A stretch of 64,000 nucleotides of DNA from Campylobacter concisus (GTDB lineage: Bacteria > Campylobacterota > Campylobacteria > Campylobacterales > Campylobacteraceae). Where the stretch lies: contig NZ_CP060705.1 of assembly GCF_003048835.2 (NCBI RefSeq), forward strand, positions 124,001 to 188,000, read 5' to 3'. Under the pieces are notes generated by a model. That model did no database searches, was not told the origin of the DNA, and was given only the letters and a program-made list of their open reading frames with translations. Below are positions 36,563 to 45,693 of the stretch, piece by piece. Numbering within the stretch: position 1 is the stretch's first letter; the number at the start of each line of letters is the position of its first letter. Both the position numbers and the translations under genes were made by a program.

Positions 36563-37354
36563 ATGGGCTTTTTTAAGAAAATTTTTGGCAAGCAAATAGA
36601 CCTTGGCGAGCAAATGCCGATCTATTTTGTAAGTAGCGACGAAGACTACATGCAGCGCGCATTTGAGCAGGCTCGTGAGAGCTTTAAGTATTTTTGGCGT
36701 GAGCTTTACTGGGAGCGCCGCAGGATCGTGCCCGGGCTTGACTATGCGATGGTAAAAATTTGCTTTCTTGACACCATAAACGGCGAAGAGGTGGGCGAGC
36801 ACATGTGGATAAACGACGTGGAGTTTGACGGAGATACGATATATGGCACGCTTGTAAATGAGCCTGACACCGTGCAAAACGTGAAAGTCGGCGATCAAGT
36901 AAGTGCGAAGATAGATGAGATGAGCGACTGGCTTTTTGCCATTGGTGGGCGCGCATACGGCGGATTTAGCGTGCAGGCGATGCGATCACGCATGCAAAAA
37001 GATGAGCTAGCCGAGCATGACGCAGCTTGGGGGCTTGACTTTGGCGATTATAACGACATTTTGGTAGTTTTCGAGCAAAAAGAGCACCCAGAAAATTTGA
37101 TCGAGCATCCGATGAGTAAAAATATGACCGAGCAGTTTGAAAACTACGCAAAAGAACACCCAAGCGTTGCCACAGACGCCGATGAGTTTGGATATACGCA
37201 GCTTCACCACGAGGCGATCGCTGGGAATTTAAACTTTGTAAATCTACTGCTGAAATACGGCGCTGATAAAAATGCCCGCACGAAAAGTGGCAAAACAGCG
37301 GCTGACTTTGCTGAAAATTTGGGTTGGGAGCACATCGCAAAGGTGCTTAGGTAG
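36563..37354 (+). CDS. DUF2314 protein with C-terminal ankyrin repeats
   Basis: 263 residues. The N-terminal half matches DUF2314: YMQRAFEQARESFKYFWREL near residue 29, then MVKICFLDTINGEEVGEHMW and the VGDQVSAKIDEMSDW strand. Residues about 205-263 are two ankyrin repeats (YTQLHHEAIAGNLNFVNLLL, then KYGADKNARTKSGKTAADFA). No signal peptide is seen, so it is cytosolic. Proteins of this type are often found near polymorphic toxins or as immunity-like proteins, but no toxin gene was recognised next to it. Its AAGGATAAAAA ribosome site is good. Confidence 0.85.
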   Translation: MGFFKKIFGKQIDLGEQMPIYFVSSDEDYMQRAFEQARESFKYFWRELYWERRRIVPGLDYAMVKICFLDTINGEEVGEHMWINDVEFDGDTIYGTLVNEPDTVQNVKVGDQVSAKIDEMSDWLFAIGGRAYGGFSVQAMRSRMQKDELAEHDAAWGLDFGDYNDILVVFEQKEHPENLIEHPMSKNMTEQFENYAKEHPSVATDADEFGYTQLHHEAIAGNLNFVNLLLKYGADKNARTKSGKTAADFAENLGWEHIAKVLR

Positions 37355-37387
37355 TTAAATTTGTAAATTTAAATAGGTAGTTAAAAT

Positions 37388-39433
37388 TTGAATTGTCAAG
37401 AATTTTTTAATGAAAAAAATAACAGCATTGTTAGAATTGATGGTTTTATACAATTTTTACGAGACACGTTTCATGATCTTGATAGGCATGACAATGAATA
37501 CGGTCAGCTAAGCGCTCTTTTACAGAAAGAACGAAGACTCTATTTGGAACTAAATAAAGGAGATTTTAATACAATATCACAAGAGCTTAAAAATGTAAGG
37601 CGTCAGATAAATTTTAATATTTTATCGATTAAAGACAAAATACGAAATGCTTTTAAGGATAAAAAATTTGAAGACAAAATTTTAAAAGCAAAAATCAGCA
37701 AACCATATATAGATAAATTACTAAATAGTAAATTAGATACTATAAAAAATGAACTGCTTGGTAGCGAGTTTTTTGCTTATTATTTATCTGATCTGCAATA
37801 TAAAAAAGCATATGAGTTATCTAGAATTGAAGGGTTTAGATACTTTTTAGAAACAACTTTTTCTAATTGCAAAGATAAAGATTCAAGACAGGCAAAAATA
37901 TTAAATTTGTTGATTGAAGAAAAGAAAAACCGCAACGATGTTAAAGATACAAAAAGTATAAAAGATAAAATAAAAAAAGAGATTGTAGAATTAAAAAAGG
38001 AAATTTCAGCTTTTTTATGTGAGAAAAGTAACATAGAAGAAAAATTTAAAAAATCAAGAATAAGCGACGAATATATTGCTAGAAAAAAAGAAGAATTACT
38101 AAACAAAGAAGCGTTTAAGATAAAAAATGAATTGCTATCTAATAAGAATTTTGAATATTATTTAATAAATTCTTTTGAACAAAAAAAATTAAAAGATCAT
38201 TTAAACACTTTTTTAAAATTTCATCCAATAATACTATCTGGAATCAGCTTGGTTAGCATTATTTGTTATTTTGAGTATTTTGGTATTTTTATTGGTTACT
38301 TTCCAGTTTTAAGTGGTTCTGATATTTTTTATATTGGCGCATTATTGCTTTTTATTGTAGCTGTTTTTGCTAGTTTTGTTATATTGCCCGTGGCATTATA
38401 TCCGTTGCATTATGAGAAATACTTATTGAACAATAAGACTAAAAAGTTGTATTTTTCTTGGCTTACTTTTATTCTTACTATTCCAGTAGCTTTTTTTGTT
38501 TTTTTGGTGTTACTTGTTCTATATTACATTCTTTTAAATTGTATTACATGGATTAATATTAATATCACTGATGTAAATACTGCTATTTGTACGGCTTTTA
38601 TTCTTTATTTAATATTGTTATGTTTTCTGTATTATGTTATACACTACTTAGCTTATCCAGGAATGAGTGATAAAAAACTTTTTGTATTTTTTATATTATT
38701 TTTTGTAGCTGTTATAATGTTGGTATTTGCTACTTCTTTTTTTCAAAATAATTATGTACGTTATATATCTTTATCCCTTTTTCTTTTATTTTTTTATTTG
38801 ATGCTGGTTATCGGTTTGTTATTGCTTACAAAAGACATATATAAAGAAAATAATGAAACATTGGTACAAATTTTAATTGTTATAGTTTCTTTATTTTCTC
38901 TTTTTTATTGCCCACAGTACGCAGCTCAATTATTTGATATAGGTAACGTAGAATATAAGTCTTTATCTATTGAAAAAAGTGCGTTAGGCGCTTTACCAGA
39001 AAAAATTTATGATATTGGCAAAATAATTCCTTTTGAAGGTAAAGAGGTTTTCTCGTATGTTGAAAATAATTTAAGTATCATAGGTAGTACTAAAAAAGAT
39101 CAAAATCTTAGTATTAGTATTTCACCTAAATATTTAAGTTTTTCTTGTGTGAATAACAAGTGTAAAGATATAAATAAATCAAAAAACATAAAATTTGAAA
39201 ATAATGTTTTGAGTTATCAATTAGGCAAAAATTACACAGAAGAAAACGTTACCGTCAAGATAGAGAAAAAAGAATATATAACTTATATAGAAAAACATGA
39301 TGATACCGTTTGGCTTCACAATATAAAAGCTATTTCAACTCTTGGTAAGTTTTATTATTTAGAGACAAAAGATGGAATAAGATTCGAGCTTGACGCAAGT
39401 AAAATTATCTCAAGAGAGAAACAAGAAAGGTAA
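37388..39433 (+). CDS. Membrane protein of unknown family with duplicated cytosolic domain (paralog of the next gene)
   Basis: 681 residues from a TTG start; the downstream paralog has the same TAAAATTTGA start context, which supports TTG in both. Residues about 1-135 and 145-265 are two copies of one charged helical domain (compare FIQFLRDTFHDLDRHDNEYG with FRYFLETTFSNCKDKDSRQ). About 275-510 contain eight or so hydrophobic segments. The C-terminus (about 525-681) is hydrophilic and probably periplasmic, ending in LGKFYYLETKDGIRFELDAS, shared with the paralog. No family was recognised. Its base composition is distinctly more AT-rich than the paralog, suggesting acquisition or relaxed codon use. 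Confidence 0.8.
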   Translation: MNCQEFFNEKNNSIVRIDGFIQFLRDTFHDLDRHDNEYGQLSALLQKERRLYLELNKGDFNTISQELKNVRRQINFNILSIKDKIRNAFKDKKFEDKILKAKISKPYIDKLLNSKLDTIKNELLGSEFFAYYLSDLQYKKAYELSRIEGFRYFLETTFSNCKDKDSRQAKILNLLIEEKKNRNDVKDTKSIKDKIKKEIVELKKEISAFLCEKSNIEEKFKKSRISDEYIARKKEELLNKEAFKIKNELLSNKNFEYYLINSFEQKKLKDHLNTFLKFHPIILSGISLVSIICYFEYFGIFIGYFPVLSGSDIFYIGALLLFIVAVFASFVILPVALYPLHYEKYLLNNKTKKLYFSWLTFILTIPVAFFVFLVLLVLYYILLNCITWININITDVNTAICTAFILYLILLCFLYYVIHYLAYPGMSDKKLFVFFILFFVAVIMLVFATSFFQNNYVRYISLSLFLLFFYLMLVIGLLLLTKDIYKENNETLVQILIVIVSLFSLFYCPQYAAQLFDIGNVEYKSLSIEKSALGALPEKIYDIGKIIPFEGKEVFSYVENNLSIIGSTKKDQNLSISISPKYLSFSCVNNKCKDINKSKNIKFENNVLSYQLGKNYTEENVTVKIEKKEYITYIEKHDDTVWLHNIKAISTLGKFYYLETKDGIRFELDASKIISREKQER

Positions 39434-39436
39434 AAT

Positions 39437-40756
39437 TTGAGCTACCAAGACATTTTAGATGAAAAAGATGAGAGCGTTAGAAACGCTAAAAAATTTGTAA
39501 ATTTTTTAAAGGCAAATTTTTCAAACTGCGAGATAAGAAGCAGCAAACAAGCGCGTTTGATCGCTCTTTTAAACGAAGAAAACGACCTTTTTGATAGGCT
39601 AAATAGGACAAATTTTAATGAAGTTTCAAAAAGACTCGGCGAGATAAAAGAGCAGATCACTCTTGTTATTTTGGATATCAAAGATGATATCATAAAGGAC
39701 TTTGGTGAGCAAAACTATGAAATTTACAAAAGGGCGCTCTCAAAAGAGCCAGAGGAGCTTGAAAAGGTCAAAAATGAGCTACTTTTAAACTCGTTTTTCG
39801 AGAGCCATTTGGGCGAGCACTCGGCAAATTTAAAGGCAAATTTCATAAAAGAGTGCGTTGCAAATTTCTTCAAACACTCAAATTTCATAGTGCCTATCAT
39901 CAGCGTGCTTTGCTACTTTTTATATTTTGGTTTTGAGGTCGGATATTTTCCGAGTTTAGATAGCTCGGAGATGATATTTACAGGCATCTTGCTATTTTGC
40001 GCAACCGCATTTATCACTGTTTTTGAGATATTGGTCCTCGTTTTTGTCTCATTTTTGTACCAAAACGACGATAAAAAGCATAAATTTAAAAAGCCAAAAT
40101 TTCTATTTTTTTATAACTCAAATTTCATCTACATTTTAACGCTCATCTCTTTTGCTATTTTGGCCTTTGCAGGCTACAAGCTAAACTACGGCTGGAGCAC
40201 TATCTTGTCGATGTTTTTACTTTCCTACGTTGGAGTAAATTTGGCAGTTTTCTTTAAAGATAGATCAAAATTTATCATCTATCTTCTGTCATTTCTCATG
40301 ATTTTACTCTTTATAATTTCAGTTATTATCTTAAAAAATGGCGGACTTTTGGCACTTTGGATACTCTTTTGCTCGTTCATGCTCTCTTTTATACTGGGCG
40401 CTTCTAGCATCAAAGAGACAAGGGATTTTTCATTTGTTTTCTACACTGCACTTTCGCTTATGATCGTTTCAAACTCGCTTTTGTTTATAAAATACACAGC
40501 AAAAACCTTTAACATAGGCGACGTGGATTATAAATTTTTACTTGTGGATAAAAGTGCGTTAAAGGCGCTACCAAGCTCACTTTGTGATGCAAAAGACAAA
40601 GAGCAAACGCCTTGTGAGATAGATGAAAAAGCGGTTAAAATTTATGATGTGAAGTCGCTTTGCAATATCGGTAAATTTTACTACCTTCAGACAAGAGACG
40701 GAGTGAAATTTGAGCTTGACTCAAGCAAGGTCATATCAAGGGTTAAAGAGAAGTAG
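39437..40756 (+). CDS. Membrane protein of unknown family, single-domain paralog of the preceding gene
   Basis: 439 residues, TTG start 3 bp after the previous stop. One copy of the helical cytosolic domain (about 1-130; FVNFLKANFSNCEIRSSKQA) precedes about eight hydrophobic segments (about 148-360) and a shorter C-terminal domain with IGDVDYKFLLVDKSALKALP and GKFYYLQTRDGVKFELDSSK. The larger paralog has an insert of roughly 80 residues between those two blocks. Codon use looks like the surrounding genome. Function is unknown; the layout resembles a membrane sensor or channel rather than a transporter with known motifs. Confidence 0.8.
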   Translation: MSYQDILDEKDESVRNAKKFVNFLKANFSNCEIRSSKQARLIALLNEENDLFDRLNRTNFNEVSKRLGEIKEQITLVILDIKDDIIKDFGEQNYEIYKRALSKEPEELEKVKNELLLNSFFESHLGEHSANLKANFIKECVANFFKHSNFIVPIISVLCYFLYFGFEVGYFPSLDSSEMIFTGILLFCATAFITVFEILVLVFVSFLYQNDDKKHKFKKPKFLFFYNSNFIYILTLISFAILAFAGYKLNYGWSTILSMFLLSYVGVNLAVFFKDRSKFIIYLLSFLMILLFIISVIILKNGGLLALWILFCSFMLSFILGASSIKETRDFSFVFYTALSLMIVSNSLLFIKYTAKTFNIGDVDYKFLLVDKSALKALPSSLCDAKDKEQTPCEIDEKAVKIYDVKSLCNIGKFYYLQTRDGVKFELDSSKVISRVKEK

Positions 40757-40942
40757 GCTAAGCTTAAATTTATAGAGCAAAAGCGAGCCAGATATGTAAA
40801 AATCGCAGGTTTGTAAAAATGAAAAATTTAAAAATGATTGCATTTTTTTACTCAAAATTTACGTTAATACAAGGCTAAATTTATTAAAATTTGGCTATCC
40901 TAATGGACTAAATTAAAACTAACTTATTTAAGGCGATTAATT

Positions 40943-42307
40943 ATGATTTTTAAAAATATTGTTGAGAGTTTTGCTGTAAATTACGCTCATAATTCTATAC
41001 AAAAATCGCTATATAACGAATTTAACATAGACATTTTAAACACGACTTACACCAAAACTCCAAAAAAAGACAAAAAGTACATGCTCTACGCTCACGTGCC
41101 GTTTTGTCACACATTTTGCCCGTATTGCTCGTTTCACAAGTACCACTACGAGCAGGAGCTTGCGAAAATATACTTTGAAAATTTACGCGAGGAGATGAGG
41201 CAGATAAAGGAGGCTGGCTTTGACTTTACATCTCTTTATGTGGGTGGTGGCACGACGCTTATAAACGAGCCAGAGCTTGAAAAAACGCTAAAACTCGCAA
41301 AAGATCTCTTTAGCATAGAGGACGTCTCAGCTGAGAGCGACCCAAATCACATCTCGCCAGAGAGTTTAAGCCGTTTTGACGGCCTCATCGACCGCTTAAG
41401 CGTAGGCGTGCAAAGCTTTGATGATGAGACCTTAAAAAGAGTTGGCAGATATGATAAATTTGGCTCGGCTGAGGAGACAAAAAGAAAGATAGAGCAGGCT
41501 CTTGGCAAGATCCCAGTTATCAGCCTAGATCTCATCTTCAACCTACCAAATCAAACAAAAGAGCAGATAATAAACGACGTAAATGTCGCAAAATCAATAT
41601 CTCCGCAGCAAATAACATTTTATCCACTGATGAAATCAGAGCTAACAAGAGAGAACATCGCTCGCGCACTTGGCGTCTCAAATGTCGATAACGAGCGCGA
41701 ATTTTACGAGATCATCGTGAGCGAATTTTCTAAAGGCGGATATAGACAAAGCAACGCTTGGGCATTTTCAAATGAAAAAAGAGCAGACCTTCGCGACGAA
41801 TATGTAGGCTCAAATTTAGAGTATGTGGGCGTTGGTAGCGGGGCATTTAGCTTCTTAAACGGCGAGCTAGTGATAAACGCCTTTAACCTACTTGACTACG
41901 GCAGAAAGGTCAAAGCAAGACAAAGCCCAGTCATCGCAAAATGCGCATTTAGCAAAAAAGAGAGACTAAAATATACATTTTTAACAAGGCTTTTTGACGG
42001 CGCCGTGGATATCAAAACCTACAACGAGCAAAACGAGGCAAACATCAACAAAGACCTGTTTATCGAGCTTAGCTTGCTAAAACTTGTAAATGCGATCTAT
42101 GAAGAAAATGGCATTATCAAGCCGACATTTTTTGGCAAATACATCTGCGTCGTGCTCATGCGTGACTTCTACGCTGGCATGGATAAGGTGCGCGCGATAT
42201 TTAAGGATGACGCGAAGATCAAACGCAGCAAAGTGCTTCACATCATGAGCGAAAATACCGAGCAAAAATTTGATCAAAACATCATTCAGCCACGCGCTGC
42301 GATGTAA
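40943..42307 (+). CDS. HemN-like radical SAM protein (coproporphyrinogen III oxidase/HutW-ChuW family)
   Basis: 454 residues. The radical SAM motif is C55-x3-C59-x2-C62 (HVPFCHTFCPYCSF), followed by the SAM-contact element YVGGGTTL, the ESDPNHIS and DRLSVGVQSFDDETLKRVGR blocks and a HemN-type C-terminal domain. The closest group appears to be the HutW/ChuW family, members of which open heme anaerobically, rather than the biosynthetic HemN, because the N-terminus is longer and the last 120 residues differ. Substrate remains uncertain. Its TAA overlaps the ATG of the ABC transporter gene (TAATG), so the two are translationally coupled. Confidence 0.82.
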   Translation: MIFKNIVESFAVNYAHNSIQKSLYNEFNIDILNTTYTKTPKKDKKYMLYAHVPFCHTFCPYCSFHKYHYEQELAKIYFENLREEMRQIKEAGFDFTSLYVGGGTTLINEPELEKTLKLAKDLFSIEDVSAESDPNHISPESLSRFDGLIDRLSVGVQSFDDETLKRVGRYDKFGSAEETKRKIEQALGKIPVISLDLIFNLPNQTKEQIINDVNVAKSISPQQITFYPLMKSELTRENIARALGVSNVDNEREFYEIIVSEFSKGGYRQSNAWAFSNEKRADLRDEYVGSNLEYVGVGSGAFSFLNGELVINAFNLLDYGRKVKARQSPVIAKCAFSKKERLKYTFLTRLFDGAVDIKTYNEQNEANINKDLFIELSLLKLVNAIYEENGIIKPTFFGKYICVVLMRDFYAGMDKVRAIFKDDAKIKRSKVLHIMSENTEQKFDQNIIQPRAAM

Positions 42308-43941
42308 TGCTTGCGAATTTAATAAAAAGCAATCTTTTTTCAATAATCAAAATAGTGATCCTGACGCTTGCCTTTAGCGGGCTTGGCGTCTGGACGCTCT
42401 CTTTTATAAATAACGAACTTGTAAATTTAAAAGAATTTGACGCCTTTGTGGCGGTTAAATTTATAGCTATCTTGATCTTATTTTTCATAAGCGCCATCGC
42501 TGCAAATATCTCGCTTACAAATTTTGGACATAAATTTATCTACGAGCTTAGATATCAAAGCGTAAAGCAAATTTTAGACACGCCAAATAGCGTGATAAAC
42601 GAGATCGGCAAGGCAAAGATCATAGCCAGTCTAAACAACGACATAAAGACGATCACATTTGCCTTTATGAGCGCTACTGGCTTCATACAAAGCCTAGTTT
42701 TCATCATTTGTGCTAGCTTTTATCTAGCCTACATCGCGCCAAAGGTTTTTATATTTAGTGCCATTTGGATCGGTGCGACGCTCGTTATAAACACGCTTTT
42801 GATGAAAAAGATCCACCTTTACTTTAGAGAGTCCAGAACCCAAGATGACGCACTGCAAAAGCACTATGACGACATCGTCGAGGGGCACAGAGAGCTAAGT
42901 CTAAATAGAGCAAGAGCGCAAGTCTGCTTTGATGAGCTAAATTTAACAGGCGACAAAAAGCGTCAAAGCATGGTAAAAGCGGACGTCTATCACGCGCTAA
43001 GTGATAATTTTACCAATGTAATGCTCCTTGGCGCAGTCGGACTTTGCGTATTTTTATGCGTGGCATTTGGCTGGGCGAGCCTGCAAACAGCGCTTAGCAT
43101 AAGCCTTACGATACTATTTTTAAGAGGCTCATTTATGAGTATGGTTGGCTCCATACCAGCCGCACTTAGCGCAAAAGTGAGCCTAGAGAAGATAATGAAC
43201 TTAAATTTAAATGAATTTAAGCAAGGCTTTAAATTTGATGATAGCCTAAGCGATGAGTGGCAAAGCATCAGGCTAAAGGATATAAATTTTAGCTACGAGC
43301 AGGGCAAATTTAGCCTAAAAGGGGTAAATTTAGAGATCAAGCGCGGCGAGATAACATTTATCATCGGTAAAAATGGCAGTGGCAAAAGCACGCTTATAAA
43401 TATTCTCTGCGGCCTTCTTCACCCAAGTAGCGGCGAAATTTACCTTGATGGCACAAAGATAGATGAAGCAAATTTACAAAGCTATCAGGCAAAGATAAGC
43501 GCTATTTTTGCTGATTTTTATCTATTTTCGCAAACGCTCTGTCGTGATGGCTTTGCCAGCCAAAGCGATATAGAGGAGCTTTTAATGCTGCTTGAGATCG
43601 ATAAAAAAGTAAGCGTTATAAATAACAAACTTAGCACCACGCAGCTCTCAACCGGCCAGCGAAAGCGCCTAAGCCTGCTAATAGCCATCTTAGAGCGCAG
43701 GTCTATCCTTATCCTTGATGAGTGGGCGGCCGATCAAGATCCGCTATTTAAGCGTAAATTTTACAAAGAAATTTTGCCATTTTTGCAAAGCAAGGGCATA
43801 AGCATCATCGCCGTGAGCCACGATGATAGCTACTTTGACATGGCGACTAGGATCATTTTAGTAAAAGATGGTTTTGTGCGCGAGCTTGATGAGAGTGAGC
43901 GTGCCAGCGCCGCAGAAGATGCCGTTGAGAAGATAAAATAA
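42307..43941 (+). CDS. ABC exporter of the cyclic-peptide/siderophore type (SyrD/PvdE/YojI family)
   Basis: 544 residues with a fused membrane domain (about 1-300, five or six segments) and an ATPase domain. Walker A is GKNGSGKST near residue 354, the signature is LSTGQRKRLSLL, and Walker B with its distinctive tail is ILILDEWAADQDPLFKRKFY, followed by AVSHDDSYF. DEWAADQDP and SHDDxYF, together with HYDDIVEGHRELSLNRAR in the membrane domain, are hallmarks of the YojI/PvdE group, which export peptides or siderophore precursors to the periplasm. It is coupled to the HemN-like gene, so a heme- or porphyrin-related substrate is also conceivable. No biosynthetic peptide gene is adjacent. Confidence 0.88.
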   Translation: MLANLIKSNLFSIIKIVILTLAFSGLGVWTLSFINNELVNLKEFDAFVAVKFIAILILFFISAIAANISLTNFGHKFIYELRYQSVKQILDTPNSVINEIGKAKIIASLNNDIKTITFAFMSATGFIQSLVFIICASFYLAYIAPKVFIFSAIWIGATLVINTLLMKKIHLYFRESRTQDDALQKHYDDIVEGHRELSLNRARAQVCFDELNLTGDKKRQSMVKADVYHALSDNFTNVMLLGAVGLCVFLCVAFGWASLQTALSISLTILFLRGSFMSMVGSIPAALSAKVSLEKIMNLNLNEFKQGFKFDDSLSDEWQSIRLKDINFSYEQGKFSLKGVNLEIKRGEITFIIGKNGSGKSTLINILCGLLHPSSGEIYLDGTKIDEANLQSYQAKISAIFADFYLFSQTLCRDGFASQSDIEELLMLLEIDKKVSVINNKLSTTQLSTGQRKRLSLLIAILERRSILILDEWAADQDPLFKRKFYKEILPFLQSKGISIIAVSHDDSYFDMATRIILVKDGFVRELDESERASAAEDAVEKIK

Positions 43942-44017
43942 GAGTATTTTTTACACAAAAAGAGATTTGAGTGCGCTACTCTTGAGCTATTTCAAGATCA
44001 AATAAATTTAAATTTAG

Positions 44018-44023
44018 TAGAAT
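44018..44023 (+). promoter_or_regulatory. Possible nuo operon promoter -10 (TAGAAT)
   Basis: TAGAAT lies 31 nt before the nuoA ATG in the 107-bp gap between the ABC exporter and nuoA. No -35 was identified. Confidence 0.35.
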
Positions 44024-44048
44024 TTTGAAAAATTAAAAAAGGCGAAGT

Positions 44049-44438
44049 ATGTCACACTCAGAGCTTGACAGTACCTATCTTGGCGCTTTTATCATACTTT
44101 TGTTAGCTACTTGTTCATTTAGTCTGATAACATTTTTATCCTCAAAGATAAGCAAAAAGCTAGCCAACCGCAACACCGAGCGCCTAAAAGTAGGCTTTTA
44201 CGAGTGCGGACCGACAACTGTAAAACAACCAAATAAGATAAATATCCACTACTTTTTTTATGGAATTTTATTTATTTTATTTGACGTTGAGGTCATTTTT
44301 ATGTATCCGTGGGCGGTGGATTTTAGGCTGCTTGGGCTATTTGGGCTCATCGAGATGCTACTTTTTGTAGTGATCTTACTCATCGGCTTTGCTTACGCTT
44401 GGCAAAAAGGAGTCTTTAAATGGCAAAGCATCAGATAA
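44049..44438 (+). CDS. nuoA: NADH-quinone oxidoreductase-type subunit A
   Basis: 129 residues with three membrane segments. The conserved YECGPTT element (residues about 55-61) and [20 protein letters not shown] block are typical NuoA. It is part of the membrane arm of complex I. It overlaps the start of nuoB by 19 nt and opens a 14-gene operon that ends with nuoN. Confidence 0.95.
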   Translation: MSHSELDSTYLGAFIILLLATCSFSLITFLSSKISKKLANRNTERLKVGFYECGPTTVKQPNKINIHYFFYGILFILFDVEVIFMYPWAVDFRLLGLFGLIEMLLFVVILLIGFAYAWQKGVFKWQSIR

Positions 44439-44932
44439 ACTATGCTGCAAATGGCGGCCTGCCAGTAGTTTTAACGACCGTTGATAAGCTCGTGCAGTGG
44501 GGCAGGAGCAACTCGCTATGGGCGCTTAGCTACGGGCTTGCTTGCTGTGCGATCGAGATGATGGCAAGTGGGGCGAGCAGATATGACTTTGATAGGTTTG
44601 GCACTATTTTTAGGGCTAGTCCAAGGCACTCGGAGGTGATGATCATAGCTGGCACGCTAACTAAAAAGCACGCTGAATTTACAAGGCGTCTTTACGACCA
44701 GATGCCTGAGCCAAAGTGGGTCATCTCGATGGGTAGCTGCGCAAACACTGGCGGTATGTTTAACACCTACTCAACCGTTCAAGGTGTAGATCGCATAATA
44801 CCTGTTGATATCTACATCCCAGGCTGTGCCCCGCGCCCAGAAACGCTTCAGTACGCACTTATGATGCTTCAAAAAAAGATAAGAAAACAAAGTGCATTTA
44901 GGGCGCAAAAGCCAAGAAAGCTTGAGATATGA
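44420..44932 (+). CDS. nuoB: Complex I subunit B (N2 iron-sulfur cluster)
   Basis: 170 residues. The tandem cysteines in LACCAIEMM and the further cysteines in [10 protein letters not shown] and IPGCAPRPE ligate cluster N2, which passes electrons to quinone. The start lies inside nuoA after AAAGGAG. The basic C-terminus is normal for short NuoB forms. It ends in an ATGA overlap with nuoC. Confidence 0.97.
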   Translation: MAKHQINYAANGGLPVVLTTVDKLVQWGRSNSLWALSYGLACCAIEMMASGASRYDFDRFGTIFRASPRHSEVMIIAGTLTKKHAEFTRRLYDQMPEPKWVISMGSCANTGGMFNTYSTVQGVDRIIPVDIYIPGCAPRPETLQYALMMLQKKIRKQSAFRAQKPRKLEI

Positions 44933-45693
44933 GAGAGTATAAGCCAAAAAATGACTTGCAAAAAAAGCAGTATTACAGCGAGAAATTTTATATCGCCAAG
45001 CAGACGCCAAAAGAGGCGGCAAGTGGCTCTAAATTTAACGAAGAACTTGCTGTTTTAGAACAAAGCGGAGTGCAAATTTTATCTAGCTACGTGGAGTTTG
45101 ATCAGCTTGTTTTATATGTAAATTCTAGTGAAAATTTTAAGACCCTTGATACGCTAAAAGGCTTTGGCTACGAGCAGCTTTGCGAGCTTGCGGCGGTTGA
45201 TCTTATAGCACAAAAAGGTGGATATGAGGTCTTTTATCAGCTTCTTAGCATCACTAAAAACAGGCGCACACGCGTAAAGTGCTTTGTTAAAAAGGACGAA
45301 ATGCTAAAAAGCGTTTGCGAGCTTTATAAAAGCGCAAACTGGGCGGAGCGTGAGACGTATGATCTAAGCGGTGTTTTAATCAAAGATCATCCAAATTTAA
45401 AGCGTCTCATCATGCCTGATGACTGGCACTCACACCCGCTACTAAAGAGCTATCCGCTAGTTGGTGACGAGGCGGCGAAATGGTATGAGGTGGATAAAAT
45501 TTTTGGAAGCGAGTTTAGAGAGCAGATCGGCGAAGAGAACCGCGATCCAGCCTTTATCGATGAGAAAGATACCTTTGGATTTTCACGTGTGTTTGATGAA
45601 AATGAAGACTACGAGTATCAAGAAGAAGGCGGCGTGAAATTTGTCAAAAAGGCTAAATTTAACCAAAGCCAGATAGTAAAGGAACGACCTTGA
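44929..45693 (+). CDS. nuoC: Complex I subunit C
   Basis: 254 residues. An N-terminal extension of about 60 residues, rich in Lys and Tyr, precedes the 30-kDa subunit domain. The family block [20 protein letters not shown] and [16 protein letters not shown] is present near residue 150. It belongs to the peripheral arm next to NuoD and NuoB and is separate from NuoD, unlike the fused NuoCD of E. coli. The nuoD TTG start overlaps its TGA. Confidence 0.94.
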   Translation: MREYKPKNDLQKKQYYSEKFYIAKQTPKEAASGSKFNEELAVLEQSGVQILSSYVEFDQLVLYVNSSENFKTLDTLKGFGYEQLCELAAVDLIAQKGGYEVFYQLLSITKNRRTRVKCFVKKDEMLKSVCELYKSANWAERETYDLSGVLIKDHPNLKRLIMPDDWHSHPLLKSYPLVGDEAAKWYEVDKIFGSEFREQIGEENRDPAFIDEKDTFGFSRVFDENEDYEYQEEGGVKFVKKAKFNQSQIVKERP

